DNA from: Macquaria australasica
Lineage: Eukaryota; Chordata; Actinopteri; Centrarchiformes; Percichthyidae
Direction of reading: 5' to 3'
Assembly: GCA_005408345.1 (NCBI GenBank)
Contig: SEMN01000018.1
Location: 2,401,001-2,465,000, forward strand
DNA length: 64,000 bases
The position numbers and the translations under genes are program-made. The notes below the pieces were generated by a model, which was not told where the DNA came from, did not search any database, and saw only the letters and a list, made by a program, of their open reading frames with translations. Below are positions 33,031-45,440 of this stretch, one piece after another (position 1 is the stretch's first letter; each line of letters starts with the position of its first letter).

Positions 33031-34724
33031 ACACTCAGAGATTTACTTGGTCTGGTATGACCAGCAGCTTATGGTGGCTAATGTTAGCAAACTTATGGTA
33101 GATCTTGTCATTTGTGGCCACTGTTTAGTCACATAGGCTTGCTTCAAGAAAATGAATTTTATTTTGTGGCTGGTCTGACTACTGTATCTATCCAAAAATG
33201 TAATATAAAAATGCCCTCCAAAACTCTTATTTTATGTTTTGTTACATGTCAGCATACATTAGCTTCAACTAGATAGCTATATGTTTTAGATTAGACACAT
33301 TTAGAGCTGCTTTTTGTATTTTTAATTTATACAGTAGCTCTACCAAAGCTCCTTCTTTTCCACAGACATAAGTTTGATGTGACAATATGGCTTCACGGTT
33401 TAACCACTGAGGTTAGCAGCTCTGCCTTGGAAAAAATGTATATATATATATAAAAAACTTCAGTCCACAAGCAGACTGATTAATGTGATTAATGAAGTTG
33501 CAGTTGAAGTCACAAAGATGACTTTCACTGCTTTATTTGTTTCTACGTGAACTCTGGTAACCAGGATGCAGTTAGTATGTTACTACTCACTTATCTACCG
33601 TGTTACATTACAGTTTGGAGCTGGAGGGAACACTGAATCCTGATAAAAATGCTGTCCTCCATGTTTGCTCCATCTTAGCAAATCAGTCATGCATTTTCCA
33701 ATTACAGCTCTACAGTCACCAGCCCATTCGCAATCACTAGAGCAGACACAAACAAGAAGATTAAGAATAAATGATATGACACACAATCACATATCTAACC
33801 AGACCATGACAGAGCTAACCAACACAGCTTGACTCTTCATAAGAAAGGGGAAAATGGAAATCTTTTTAGAAAACGGTGCGGGCAAAGTGGGGAAGAAGCA
33901 AAAAGATTTGTGGTGACGATAGAAGTTGTTGTGATTGATTACATGTGATGTAGAGCAATTAAAAGAAATTAACAATTTGCATTTTAATAACATTATTATC
34001 ATCAGTTAAATGAATTCATTAGTCTTGATTAGTTTGGTATCAGTATGACAAGTGCAGCTCAATAGAGCGTGATGACACTAATAGAAGGCTGAGGGATGCA
34101 ACAGAGCTGAGACGGATAGACGGAGAGATAGGAGGGTTTTGGTGATGGGGGTGCATGTATGTATGGGGAAGGGGATTTTATCAGCAAAGCAGTATGTAAA
34201 AACTGTCAAAATCTAATTGTACTGTACACAAAAAAATAAAAACACTGCTTGGCTAAGTCGGTTTTGTCTGGAATGTAAAGCACACAAATTAGACGTAGGG
34301 CAATTGGGCTCCAAAGATTTTTGTGTGGGTTGAGAGTGCCATCAGTGGGACTAAAATCACCCTCACTCTCTAAGATGATTGATCAGCCTTTAAGAAATAA
34401 ATACATCTGAACTGAAACACCAAAATCAACCCCTCCTGTTCCTGAATGGACAAACACACCGCTTGCTGAGCAGGTTTTCAAACAGGGAAAATGTAGCTGC
34501 TGTTTTGGAAACAGAATACATTTAAAGTGAGACGCAGAATCATCAATGTCTAATTTAAGTAGCTTTTCAAAAGTGATTGTCTAAACTGCTCCCCATAGTT
34601 TCCTGATTTGATTCTCTGTGGATATTTTCAGACCAATATCTCATAGTTAAAACTCAGCATGCAATATTTAGCCTGGTTAACCAGTACTAAAACTTAAATA
34701 AATAATACTATTATTAATACTTTG

Positions 34725-34830
34725 AGCTTGAAGCTTCATTCTTGACTTTGGAAATAGCAGTTTGACAAAAGATTCTTGCCACAAGATCCACTGACTTGGT
34801 GTTTCAGCTACATCTCGAGCCCTTCCCTCA
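34725..34830 (+). repeat. single-arm copy of the 24060-24620 fold-back family
   Basis: ttcattcttgactttggaaa, then 'agattcttgccacaagatcca', resembles ttcattcttgaccttggaaa and 'agaatctcaccacaaggtcca' at 24209-24255. Confidence 0.65.
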
Positions 34831-37800
34831 GCAGATGGAGTACCTCAATTGTCATTTCATACTTAAATAATCTGTTTATCGATGAGCTTTGACAAAAAAC
34901 GAACAATCAATCAATCAGTCGTTTAAAGCTAAAGAACGTCTTGTTGAACCTGTGAATGAATGCAAAATGAACAGCTTGTATCATGCTCTCCATGGGAGGA
35001 ATGAGCCATTTTCTCCTTAATCTGTAGATCAGCACCAGCATGTCCCATCTGCACGTTATAATTAACACAATTACTTAACGCAGCTCTTGTGTGACTTCTG
35101 CTCACATACATGGTCTCTATATGGTTTGACATGCAATAAATACAGTACGTTCTAACGGGAGATGATGATTATTGCTTCCACCTTCCGTCTCTTCCTTGAT
35201 TCCTCAACTTCCTCTCTCTCCTCAAACCTAAAATCTAACACAGATTTTTCATCCCAGCCACAACTTTAGCAACACCACTCCAGCTGAGGACAAACATTTA
35301 TTTTTTGTAAAGCTTTGAGTGTTGCTCGGTTGTTTCCCAAGTGTCCAGGCTCAGGTAACTAATGAAGTCAAAAGGAAGGCTACGCTAATACTCTTACTGA
35401 TTATCATCAATTAATTAATGGTTACATGGTGAGATAAGACAACAGTAGCCTCTGTATGGAGTAATAACCCAATGATTATTCAGCCGAAGCCTCGAACAGC
35501 CAAAAATACTGTTCCTACTCATGGGAGCTGCATAAACAGTCCAATCTGTTTGCACAGCAGCGCGCTGTGTGGCGCCTGCATGAGCGATTATGTGTTTGTG
35601 TAGGTCTGTTTTGTGTGTAACACTAGCCAAACAAGTATAGTTTGATCACACACAATTCATCAAGCTAATAAATCACAGTAACACGTGTTGTCTATCTTCT
35701 GATTTTACCTAAAATGATAATGACTCTGTACAATCTGTATCTGTTTATGTCACAAAAAATATCTGTATTCGCGTCATTTGGATTCATACTGCAAGTGGGC
35801 GGAGCCTGTGCCGAAAGGTGTAAGAAATTGTCGCGATTGCACCATTTTATGTGTTAAATTGTTTTCTACTGCCATTTATACAACTCAAATGTATATGCTT
35901 AATGTTATCTGCCAACAGAATAGCATAATATTTTAACCATGTACCTAAATTAAGTCAAATAATAAAACATGATTTGTATTTCCTTCAAAAAAAGAGAAAA
36001 AAGTAAGTTAACTGAGTCTAAATAAAAGCTGTGTAACTGTTAATGGTCCGGGTGGACATGAGCAGGGGAAATAAAAGAGGACAGTGGGAAAATACAAGAT
36101 TTACAAGATTTTCATTGGGCCATATCGCATGAATTTTCTTTAAAAATAGTGTCTATTTAAAAAAACATGGGAAAGCTTGACAAAAAACGGCCCATAATAG
36201 CTCAAAAAAGGAGGTTGTGCATGTAATGTGAGGAAGTCTAGATGAAAATGAAGTTGGTTTTCTATGCTAAAAAAAAAAACCCACAAGAAAGCTATTAACA
36301 AAAATCTGGAAAGCTCTCTTGGCCATTTTGCATGCCCTTTCGAAACGGTAGCTAACTTTAGCATCATCTGTTCATGTCCGAATGATTATTTGTATTTGTT
36401 TACATCCCTAGTGTGTAGCTGGTTTGATGCTCTATTCAACCTGCTAGATCTATAATAGAAATGACCAGGAACCAAGAATCAATGTCTTGAAAGAAAGATA
36501 TCACTTACATTTGGCTGCATTATGTATCGACAAAGAATGACTCCATTTTGTTTGAACATGTCCCAGTATGGACTCATGCATTTATCTTTCTGACATTTCT
36601 TTCTACTATATGCTCGCTGATCTGACACTAAGGAAGGGTAAAAAGTCAGTGCTCAGGACTGATTTAATGCAGCGGACATTATGTATGTTATCGTTGTTGA
36701 AACAGCCAGAGATGCATGCTCTGTTCTGCAACGGTGAATGTGAGTGAATCTATGGGGTGTGGTGTATGTCTGCATGTCCTTTATTGCCTGTGAAAGTGCG
36801 TATGTGTGGGTGCTTTCTGCCTTGTATCTGCTGTTGACCGTGTGGGTGGATGGATATGTGATGTGTATCAGTAGTGACTGTCTGTGCACAGAGGTCTTCC
36901 TCTAAAAGGCTTGCCTGCACGGGAAGAAGCACAAGACTGGGAATACCTTTCTTCCAAGATCAATAAACAGCTTAACCAAGTATTTCACAGCGTGCTCCTG
37001 GGGGAGCCTCGGCAACCGTGCTCATTCGGGAAACCAGCCACCGCAGGAACCAGGTCCGCTTTAAAATCCCCCAACTTCCTCTTAAGTAGCAGAATTGATA
37101 TACAGCAGTGAGATCTCCATTCATTTGTGGGGTCATTTATATCATTATTGCCATTTTAGTGCTTGGGAAGGGTGAAGCAGTCACTCCAAAGTAAATGGAT
37201 TTCACAGGCTTGAGGAAATTGAAGGGATATATTCAGTGAAATGTTTGTGACAGGAGGAAATATTGGGCCAAATCGGGCTAAAATTTCCTCCGGGGCTCCG
37301 TTGTGTTTGGATTTGTTGTGCCAAGCAGAAAGTTTTATGACAAACAATGAATATATTTTACCTGTAATGGAGTTGAGCACAAAAGTATTCTGCGTGTTAT
37401 GTTTATATGATATCTACTTCTGCTAATCCAGCAGCACAAGAACGAGCTGAAGCACACAGATCAGCAAAAAAAACCCAGAAGCTTTACAGGTTATAATTTG
37501 GATGCGCGAATTAGACCCAAGAGCTGACAGGTGCTCTTAATGCACTGCTAATGGCGAAGCAAAGTGCCAGTTTGCAATTTTCTCCCACCGACTGATGACG
37601 GGGTTCCTCTCCCCGGCTGAGTGTCCTCAGGTATCCCAAACGATGATTTGTTTTCTTCCTGGAGATACTTATAAACAAACTTGTGGAGGAGTAGGAGGAC
37701 TAAGCTTCTGTCATGACACACGTTGGAATCCTCCATGTCTAAATGCACCTTTAATGAGATCTGGTCCTCTTTCTCGCCTTGACAGCCCACCAATAATCAG

Positions 37801-40666
37801 GTTATTTCAAACTGATCCCCCCTAACCCCCGCGCGCTGCAAATTAAAGGCCTTTTCTTTTCACCAGAGTTTGCTATATTCAGCTGGCTGTCAAATACGAC
37901 TCATAGGCTAGCTGAGGATGTCAAGGTTTTTTTTTTAAACAGTCGAGGTGTTTAGTGGAAGCCAAAAATACATTACGACACATCTATAATTGATGATTAT
38001 GCTTTGATAGACTTTCATTACCTTGTGGATTGAACTGTTTTTAATAACAGCCAAGTATGGTGTGTCTTTCAAGGGAATTCCCTGAAAGATCCAATAAGTG
38101 TATAATAATCATGATGAATGGTGTGTTAATTGTGTTTGACTTGATTTGGCCACCCTCAGGAGGAGGCAAGCTGAACTCAGTGGAGAGAGTATGAGTGCAG
38201 ACAATGACAGAGGACTGAAAGAAAGAAAGTAAAAAAAAGTATTTCAGGACTCCTGGAAGTACAAAGTGATTTCTTTATTTCCAATCCATAAATGACCAGC
38301 TTGGCCAATTAGGCAATGATTTAAAGGAAGGACCTCTCGACCCTGAAGACAGTTCATAATCACTGCAAAATCATTAATGGTGTGTGTGAAGCAAAGCGGA
38401 TAGATAACAAGTTCTGATTCCACTCCCATTACAGCTGGCCTGAGTCCCAGCAGCAGCCCCGGCTGCACAGGCTGCTTCACAGGCTTCGGAAGGCCGAGGG
38501 TGACTTTGAAAGAGTGCTCAACAAAGCCTTTGCCTTTACATGCAGGGGAGCGCACCTTCGGTTGTGCACCAAAAGTGCAGTTTATAATCTATCTGACAAC
38601 TTCCACCCAGCTGGCGCAAAAAAAGCATCACTCACAGTAGCCGCGCTTTGCATATTGCGAGTCAAAAGCGTTTAATGGTGAGATGCAACTTCCCTCTCTT
38701 CCCATTGATCATGTGGCAGGCTGCGACTCCCATGAGCTGCGCGCATTAAGGCCAGTGACAAGCAGAAAACATTACAAATGAGCTTTAGCAAATTTGCAAG
38801 GCAGTGTCACCTCTTTGATGTATAGATAAGTGGATGCCGGCTTCTTTCTCTCTTTCCGTTAGTCCGCTTCCCTCTCTCCTGTTAGTTCTCCCCTTTTCCA
38901 TCCATCTCCACCTCTCTGTCTGCCACCCTTCTTCGTCTTCTTCTTCTTCTCCTCTCCCACTTTTGGATTAAACAAAACCGATGCTTGTGAAAAGTCCCTG
39001 TGATGAACACGTCGTCGCTCTGATGAGGCTGAGGGTGAGCGTGTCATAAATCATGCCCTCGAGAGCGAGGCGGTGGGGGGAAATTGTACTATGATAAATA
39101 TTGAGAGGTGGAATGAGCAATAGTTTTGTCACAATGCGGAGGCGCCCACATCCCCCTCGCCATGAAATGTGGCTTTGTGATTGGGCCTGGGCAGGGGCTG
39201 AGCAGAGAGCTGTAATTCAGGCAGCCACAGCAGAGGATGCTTTTTGAAGCCACATGCATCCGGGATACAAAAGCGAGTGATAAATTATTATCCAAGCTGT
39301 GGATCTTCTCCTTTTTTCACTGCTCTGCCAGACTTGGGAGACAAGTAATTGAGAGAGAACATGCAAACAAAGCTAATGATTTTCCTCCCACTTTACATTT
39401 CTTTTCCTGAGGCTCTTGTCTGCTGAGACGGGCTCATACATCTTTCACTAAGTACAGCTCAGTGTCTACTGACCCCCCTCACACACTTCGAGGCAGGGAG
39501 AGTTAAAATGTCTACTTTTTCCTGACAAAAATAGGAGTCAGTATCTTCTCAGCTGATGATCTCACACTGTCTGGGGCCTTTTTGCTGTGGATGACTTTAG
39601 TGTTGTGAATGCCTGGGGGGTATTTTTCCTCAGATAAAAAGTATATTTACAGTCGATGAGAGGACAAAACATTCATGCAAAAATAACTGGTGAGTCAACT
39701 GTAGGGCACAACAGTTCATGCACATCAAATGTCTGCTTTTGAAAAATAGGATCCTTAAATGTGACATAACTGCAACCATTTCCCATATTTGCACAGAAGT
39801 TACTGTACTTAAAGATGGGTTTGGATATTCCATTTCACATAAACAGCTAATTAATTCGACATTTATGTAGTGGACACATTTTGGCCATATTATTTTCAAG
39901 TCAACTGTGACTCATTCAGAAACAGATCTGAGCAGAGAAATAGGCCTTGATGATGCAGAGTCATGCTTCTTTTTATATCTACACAAACCTAGTTTGTTCG
40001 TGGGGTTGAGGAATTTCAAGAAATGGCGAGATATGTCAGCTAACACTCTAATCTATACTGACACATAGTGTATATGCAGAACTCAACTGATGCTCAGTGG
40101 ATGTTTTTTTCTAGATTTGAATCTTGCATAGAAAAGCTCTTGAGATGAAGTGGGGCTTTGCAAGGCCAAACAAACAGTCTGCGAGTACACACAACTTAAT
40201 GACATGCACTGTTATTTTTTTTAAAGTGGCCAGTATAGTGCCCATAAATCCTCAATGTAATATCCTCCAAGCTCACTGCTGATGTTTGGACACTCAACAC
40301 AATTTATTTTATAGTCATATTTTGGGTAAATTCTGGGCACTATAACTCAATCAGGGAGTATATGAAGAAAAAACAATACAACAACTTGTAGAGCCGCCAA
40401 CCCATTTAAAAGGGCAGAAGTTGTTTGTTGGTACTGAAAAACTTTTAAGGGGACGTTGAAAAAAGCAGACCTGTAGGCAGGAATTTATGCAAAAAAAAAA
40501 AAAAGGAGTTTCTTAATAAAAATGTCAATGAAAAAACAAATGTTTAACAAAACACCTTTAAGCTACAGCAGTGACTAAACATTTAGGTATTAACATGTGA
40601 TCTGTATCTGGATACATTCAGTGGAAAATTACAGTTTTTTTAAGCATGTGATCACACTACGGTTTG

Positions 40667-40843
40667 CATTTACACTTGGCTGACATCCAATCACAATGCG
40701 AGCTGGACCACCTCCACGTGCGGTCTGACCGATCCAATACCGTTCCAATCACAATGCATTCTCTGTGTTTTTACGCCTGTCATTAACATACACTTTCCTT
40801 ATTCAGATAGGTACAGATCTCAAGTTGATGCCAGGTGTAAATG
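40667..40843. mobile_element. small element with terminal inverted repeats (MITE-like)
   Basis: catttacacttggc at 40667-40680 is inverted, with one mismatch, at 40830-40843 (gccaggtgtaaatg). The 177-base interior has no coding capacity. Similar 'atttacgcttcatgcgtcacgggtggatcgg' sequence occurs at 27909-27940. Confidence 0.6.
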
Positions 40844-41080
40844 GGGCTTTTCCTCTCAGCCTCATCTAACAGGGACCTATCATCTGCATAGTAAGCATTG
40901 GGCGTACTCAGGACCCTAATGGTGCCACACCTGTTTTCACAGTCACTGAATGAGCAGATGATCTGTACAAAAAAAAAAAAAAAGAACTACACAACTCAAA
41001 CAGACTTTCGTTCTGTTATTTGTATGACCTGACTGGTAACTTAACTAATTAACTGAAACACTGGACTGAAATTAATGATT

Positions 41081-41082
<2 letters not shown>

Positions 41083-41127
<45 letters not shown>
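41083..41127. repeat. (AC)n microsatellite
   Basis: More than twenty uninterrupted AC units. Confidence 0.97.
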
Positions 41128-41129
<2 letters not shown>

Positions 41130-42054
41130 GTGTTTGCACGTTGTATTTGGTGGCAGAGGTTGTTACATAAGCAGAGAGCCACAAGTTGGTTCCCTGCAAA
41201 ACAGCCACAACATGCATAAACAAGCATTTTTGCTGTCAAAGTGTCTAAGAGATTAACGCGTACAGTGTGTGCTCACTCACTGCAAGTTGCCCAGCTAAAT
41301 ACCTACAATGTAAAGATATAAATTTGCATTAACTTTAAGCTGTTAAGACAGTTGCACTTGTCCTTATCATAGCTGAAAATGCAATTTATAGTATCTAATA
41401 ACCAACAGTCTGGTTGTCATTACATACAGATGTCATGTATCATATCATTACCACCTGTCACCAACTTTGCAGTTCCCCTGACACACACCCAGCCACACAC
41501 CCATCTGACTCTAACTTATGGTACTGGTGTTGGCTTTTTGCTGACTGAAGAATCCAGTCACAGTCTGGCCCTCATATCCAATGTCTTTCTAAAGCTGAAC
41601 TTCAAAAAGGACATAAAGGACTGTTATGGAAATTGACCCTACCGTTTGCTTTCGGAGCCATTTTTCGACACTCGGCCGGTCAGTGTTATCATTAAGCTCC
41701 CGGTCCGTCCATTAGGCACAGCTCTAGGCCGTAATTTCAAACGTGCAGTTTTTGCGAACACATCTTTTTGTCCACGGGTTTCAAATCATCCACCTACACC
41801 AGGTGTGCGTCTGCTCGGAACTGTGCACTTCACATTTTAAGTGCTCCAGGTTGCACTCAGAGTCAGCAGACAGAACTTTAACTGTGTGGCACGTTATGTA
41901 AATGCAAAACACAGCCCTAGTAGTGGGTGCTATATCTGGACTGAGCTGTTGGACCCGATGGTAAAAAATTCCCTACTCACCTTAGCGTGTCATGTACGCA
42001 CAAATGCTAACTTTGTTGAGTTCACTTTTAGCCGCGCTAGCGGTGTGGATCTAG

Positions 42055-42160
42055 GGATGGCAGTGTCAGTCGTTCGGTCAGTCCTCCACTTTGGTCCTGA
42101 CTGAAATATCTCAACAACTGTTGGATGGATTGCCATTAAATTTTGTTTTACGTTCAAGTC
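42055..42160 (+). repeat. fragment of the 26130-26480 repeat family
   Basis: cactttggtcctgactgaaa, 'tatctcaacaactgttggatggattgccatt' and the preceding 'gtcagtcgttcggtcagtc' correspond to 26177-26225 and 26340-26375. Confidence 0.75.
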
Positions 42161-42384
42161 TGTGTTTTACCTGGCTGCGAGACAAGGAAGTGGAAGATAA
42201 AGTTAGTCTTGTTAATTTTATCACTGATTTTCCTTTTGTTAATTCAAGTTAGATACATGTCGCAATTACAATCTCACTGAAATGAGAATTTATTCAATTT
42301 AAAATTCTATTCTGGATTCAATAAAACTGCTACCATTTAATCTCTGTTTGTATTTTGTGTGACAAAATGTTGACCGGATAATTA

Positions 42385-42640
42385 GACTGATCGCTAACCT
42401 GTGTCTCATCCACACTTGTTGCCATTTTTGGGGCAATTTTTATGTCGCCATTTTTCTAGTTCTGGCACAAAAAGGTGACATTCTCAATCCCTCCTACAAA
42501 GCTCTGACTGCATTGGTTGTTTTACCTGCTGGGGAAACACCTGTTGAACACCACATCTTTTGAATTGCTAAAAAAACAAAAAAACAAAACAAAAGGAAGA
42601 ATTGGGCAGCAATTCAGAGGTCTGGAGCCAGGCTGAGAAA
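42385..42640 (+). repeat. dispersed repeat family B
   Basis: tctcatccacacttgttgcc ... gcaattcagaggtctggagccaggct. The same two landmarks appear at 31400-31590, and inverted at 60070-60290. Confidence 0.6.
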
Positions 42641-42659
42641 ATGTTTGTGCTGTTCATGT

Positions 42660-43075
42660 AATGATCCTTAGGACTCTGTGTGTTTTGTCTTGGTTCCTGT
42701 TTTATTTTGAAATTTCTGTTCTTGTTTCCCTGTGTGCCCTTTATTTCCTGTCTTTGGTTTCCCTCCGGTTTTGATTGTTTTCACCTGTGTCTCGTTACCC
42801 ACCTGTGTCTGTTTCCCTCGTTGTCTCTTCCCCTATATATACCGGTCCTCTCCTTTTGTTCTTTGTTGAGTCATTGTTGCTGATGTATGTGATATGGTTG
42901 ATGTTCCTGGTGTTCCTGGTTGTCTCCTCGTGTTGTGTTCCTGGTGTTCCCCTGCGAGTCAGTTCTTGCTTTCGTAAGTTTGTCTTGAAGTAAAAATGAA
43001 CCTTTGGACTATTCAGCTTCCTAGCCTGTCTGCATTTTGGGTCCTCTCCCTGCTGCCAAAATGGCCCAACTTGAC
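42660..43075 (+). mobile_element. non-autonomous element, copy 1 of 2
   Basis: Starts near 'aatgatccttaggactctgt' and ends 'tttgggtcctctccctgctgccaaaatggcccaacttgaca'. The copy at 51070-51390 has the same beginning (tgatccactaaggactctgt), the same 'cctgttttattttgaa' and 'cacctgtgtct' phrases and the same end. Its termini (about tgtca/tgaca in the second copy) suggest terminal repeats. No coding sequence. Confidence 0.6.
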
Positions 43076-44989
43076 AGTTCACATGATTGCAGTGCGATTT
43101 TGAATATTGCACTTTTTTTTTGGGTTAATGTTTCACTCAGACAGTAATGGACCAGTTTGTTTAACTGTTAGTTGTGTTTCTTACTACAGTGGAATAAAAA
43201 TACAAGTAAATCCTTCCTGTATGAGTGCTCAAAGTTCTGTCTTTTCTGCTCCATCAGAATAGGATATTTAACAAGGAGAAACCATAACATTAATGTACAA
43301 GAAGAGATTCTTGAATTTTGATTTGTGAGTTGATTGAGAATCGTGGGGGATAAGAATTGTGATTCGAAAATATGAATCCATTTTTTCAGCTCAAGGTCCA
43401 TAAGCAAACTCAGTAGCTGCTAAAGTCTTGTATTCATTTTATGTTGCTACATTAAACTTCTCAGTTCAAGGGTCAAATTCTGTTAAGGACCCTACAAAGA
43501 CTTTAGCCTCCTTACTAACTAAAGTTATTGTGTTGCATTGCACACAATGTTTCTGGTAGGATTAATTTGCTTATAAAATGTTTAAATAAGTTAATTACAC
43601 TGAGGTAAAATTTTAATGGCATTAAAAGGCTGCATTCACAATTTCCCTCGGGATTAAAAGTGCCATGTTTATGAACTGCTGTGCCTGTATCCTTTAACTC
43701 AAGCGCTTTCAACAGATGTGCTTCATTCACCTCCACACAGCAGCTTGTTGCATCTGGTCTAACTCATTCTTACACAAGCTCATAAATGTCTGCTTGTGCA
43801 TTCACGCGCACAAAATGCCCACTCTCTGTGCATCAGTACACAAACACACCCGGTGGGCAGTCAGACAGCATGTGAACATCCACACACGTGTTCACGAGCT
43901 AACGTGTCTTTTCGTCAATAATTAAATGCATGCGAGTGTGTGATGTTTAGTATTTACGCTTGCATTCTGACGTCGCCGTAAAGCTGCTCAAGTGTGTGCA
44001 AAACACAATCTCACTGTAAATATTAACCATATTTAACAGGATGGAAAGCAATTACACTGAGGCTGAATTAGACTATAATGACCAATGAGACAAATGAGTA
44101 CATCACAAGGATACTTCTAATAAAGACTTAACGACCTGTTTTGACTGTAACGAGCATATTTTCTGAACAGGAATGTCTTCGTCTGCGTGCTCAGGAGAAC
44201 AGAACCCAGACAATTCCTCCTAGCGACTGCACCGCATCTCCTGAGCACAGCACTTACGCCGGTCTCTTACTTGGCACCGGAGCAATCATACAGCTAGACG
44301 CGCTGGATTTGACCTGACAAAGGAGTCTTATTACCCTTCCATAATTGGAAACACCTCGCAAGGAGGGGGCGCAACATCATGATTCCATTTACAATATTTA
44401 CAACTCAATAAACATTTCGTTTCATCCTCTGTCCTTCATGCCTGTGAATTCCAGATAACATAGAGGTTAAACAGAACACTAAATATAAATTGGCTCAAAG
44501 CGGAGCATATGGAAGTGAGGACTGAAGGATCCCTTTGAGATTGCCACTGCTTTACCTTCGCATTACTGCCAAATGATATTGGGTGTGAGGCTTGAATTAG
44601 CACTGAAATCAGGCGTGGGATACAATCAGGCTTTTGAAGGTCTTGGAGCTCCTGTGGACTTCTTGGAGTATCTGTGGACTGCTGACTGACTCAGAAATGA
44701 GTTGAACACGGGCCATGTGCTTAATGCGTGTTATCCTACAAGGACTGATGCCACTTGCTTCTCTCTGATACAGCTCGAGCACGTTGTACTGTCGGGCTGT
44801 GGGAGTTTACCAAAGGGAAAATCCAACTTGAAACACTAATGCTGTTAAGCAGACAACTAAGACTGACACATTTGGGATTTCTGGTTGCCATTTTGTTGGT
44901 AGATAGGTTGTTTTCATGCTAACACAAAACAGACTAAAAATATACTACAAATGTCATGTTAAGATGCAGCTACTGAAAGTATTCATCCC

Positions 44990-45440
44990 CTTTACTTAAA
45001 GCTGCATTAATCAATATTTTTATATTAACAATGGGTCAAATTACTAGCTGTAAAGTGAAAGGTTACTCCTAGTGCCAAACCCACAGAGAATTAGCACCCG
45101 ACTCTGCAGTTTCCCTGAGCTTTCATGGACTGTTTTAGCGTCTTTCAGCTCATTGTTTTGATTTTCTGGCCTGCAGGTTTGTTTTGATTCACTCTCAGAA
45201 ACCTCTTTCCATTTCTTTTTGTGAAAATGCGCTAATTAACCCACTGTATACTACTTATCAATCACCAAACAGACAGACAAAGTTAGCGACTACCTTGGAA
45301 ACATAGTGGAGCATTTAGCCGACAGATATTTCCCTCAGGAGTTGAGTGAATATTGAACTTACATTCACCAGGTGACCAGAAACACAACTCCAAATGAATG
45401 CTAATGTTGCTACATGTGTGCTGCATTTATAGGCAACTAA
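44990..45440 (+). repeat. dispersed repeat family A
   Basis: aaagctgcattaatcaatat at 44999-45018 is matched by aaagctgcactaatcaatat at 48282-48301. 'aacatagtggagcatttagc', then 'ggagttgagtgaatattgaac', also match the second copy in order and spacing. Confidence 0.75.

Larger units (their letters stand above)
31601..40660. other. gene-poor interval
   Basis: No exon supported. Holds the 32695-33030 repeat, a family D arm at 34725-34830, a TA run near 33437-33452, and a pyrimidine-rich block at 38860-38960. Intervals 37440-37900, 38370-38800 and 38990-39300 appear unique and somewhat GC-richer; they contain short open frames that I do not consider genes. Confidence 0.45.
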
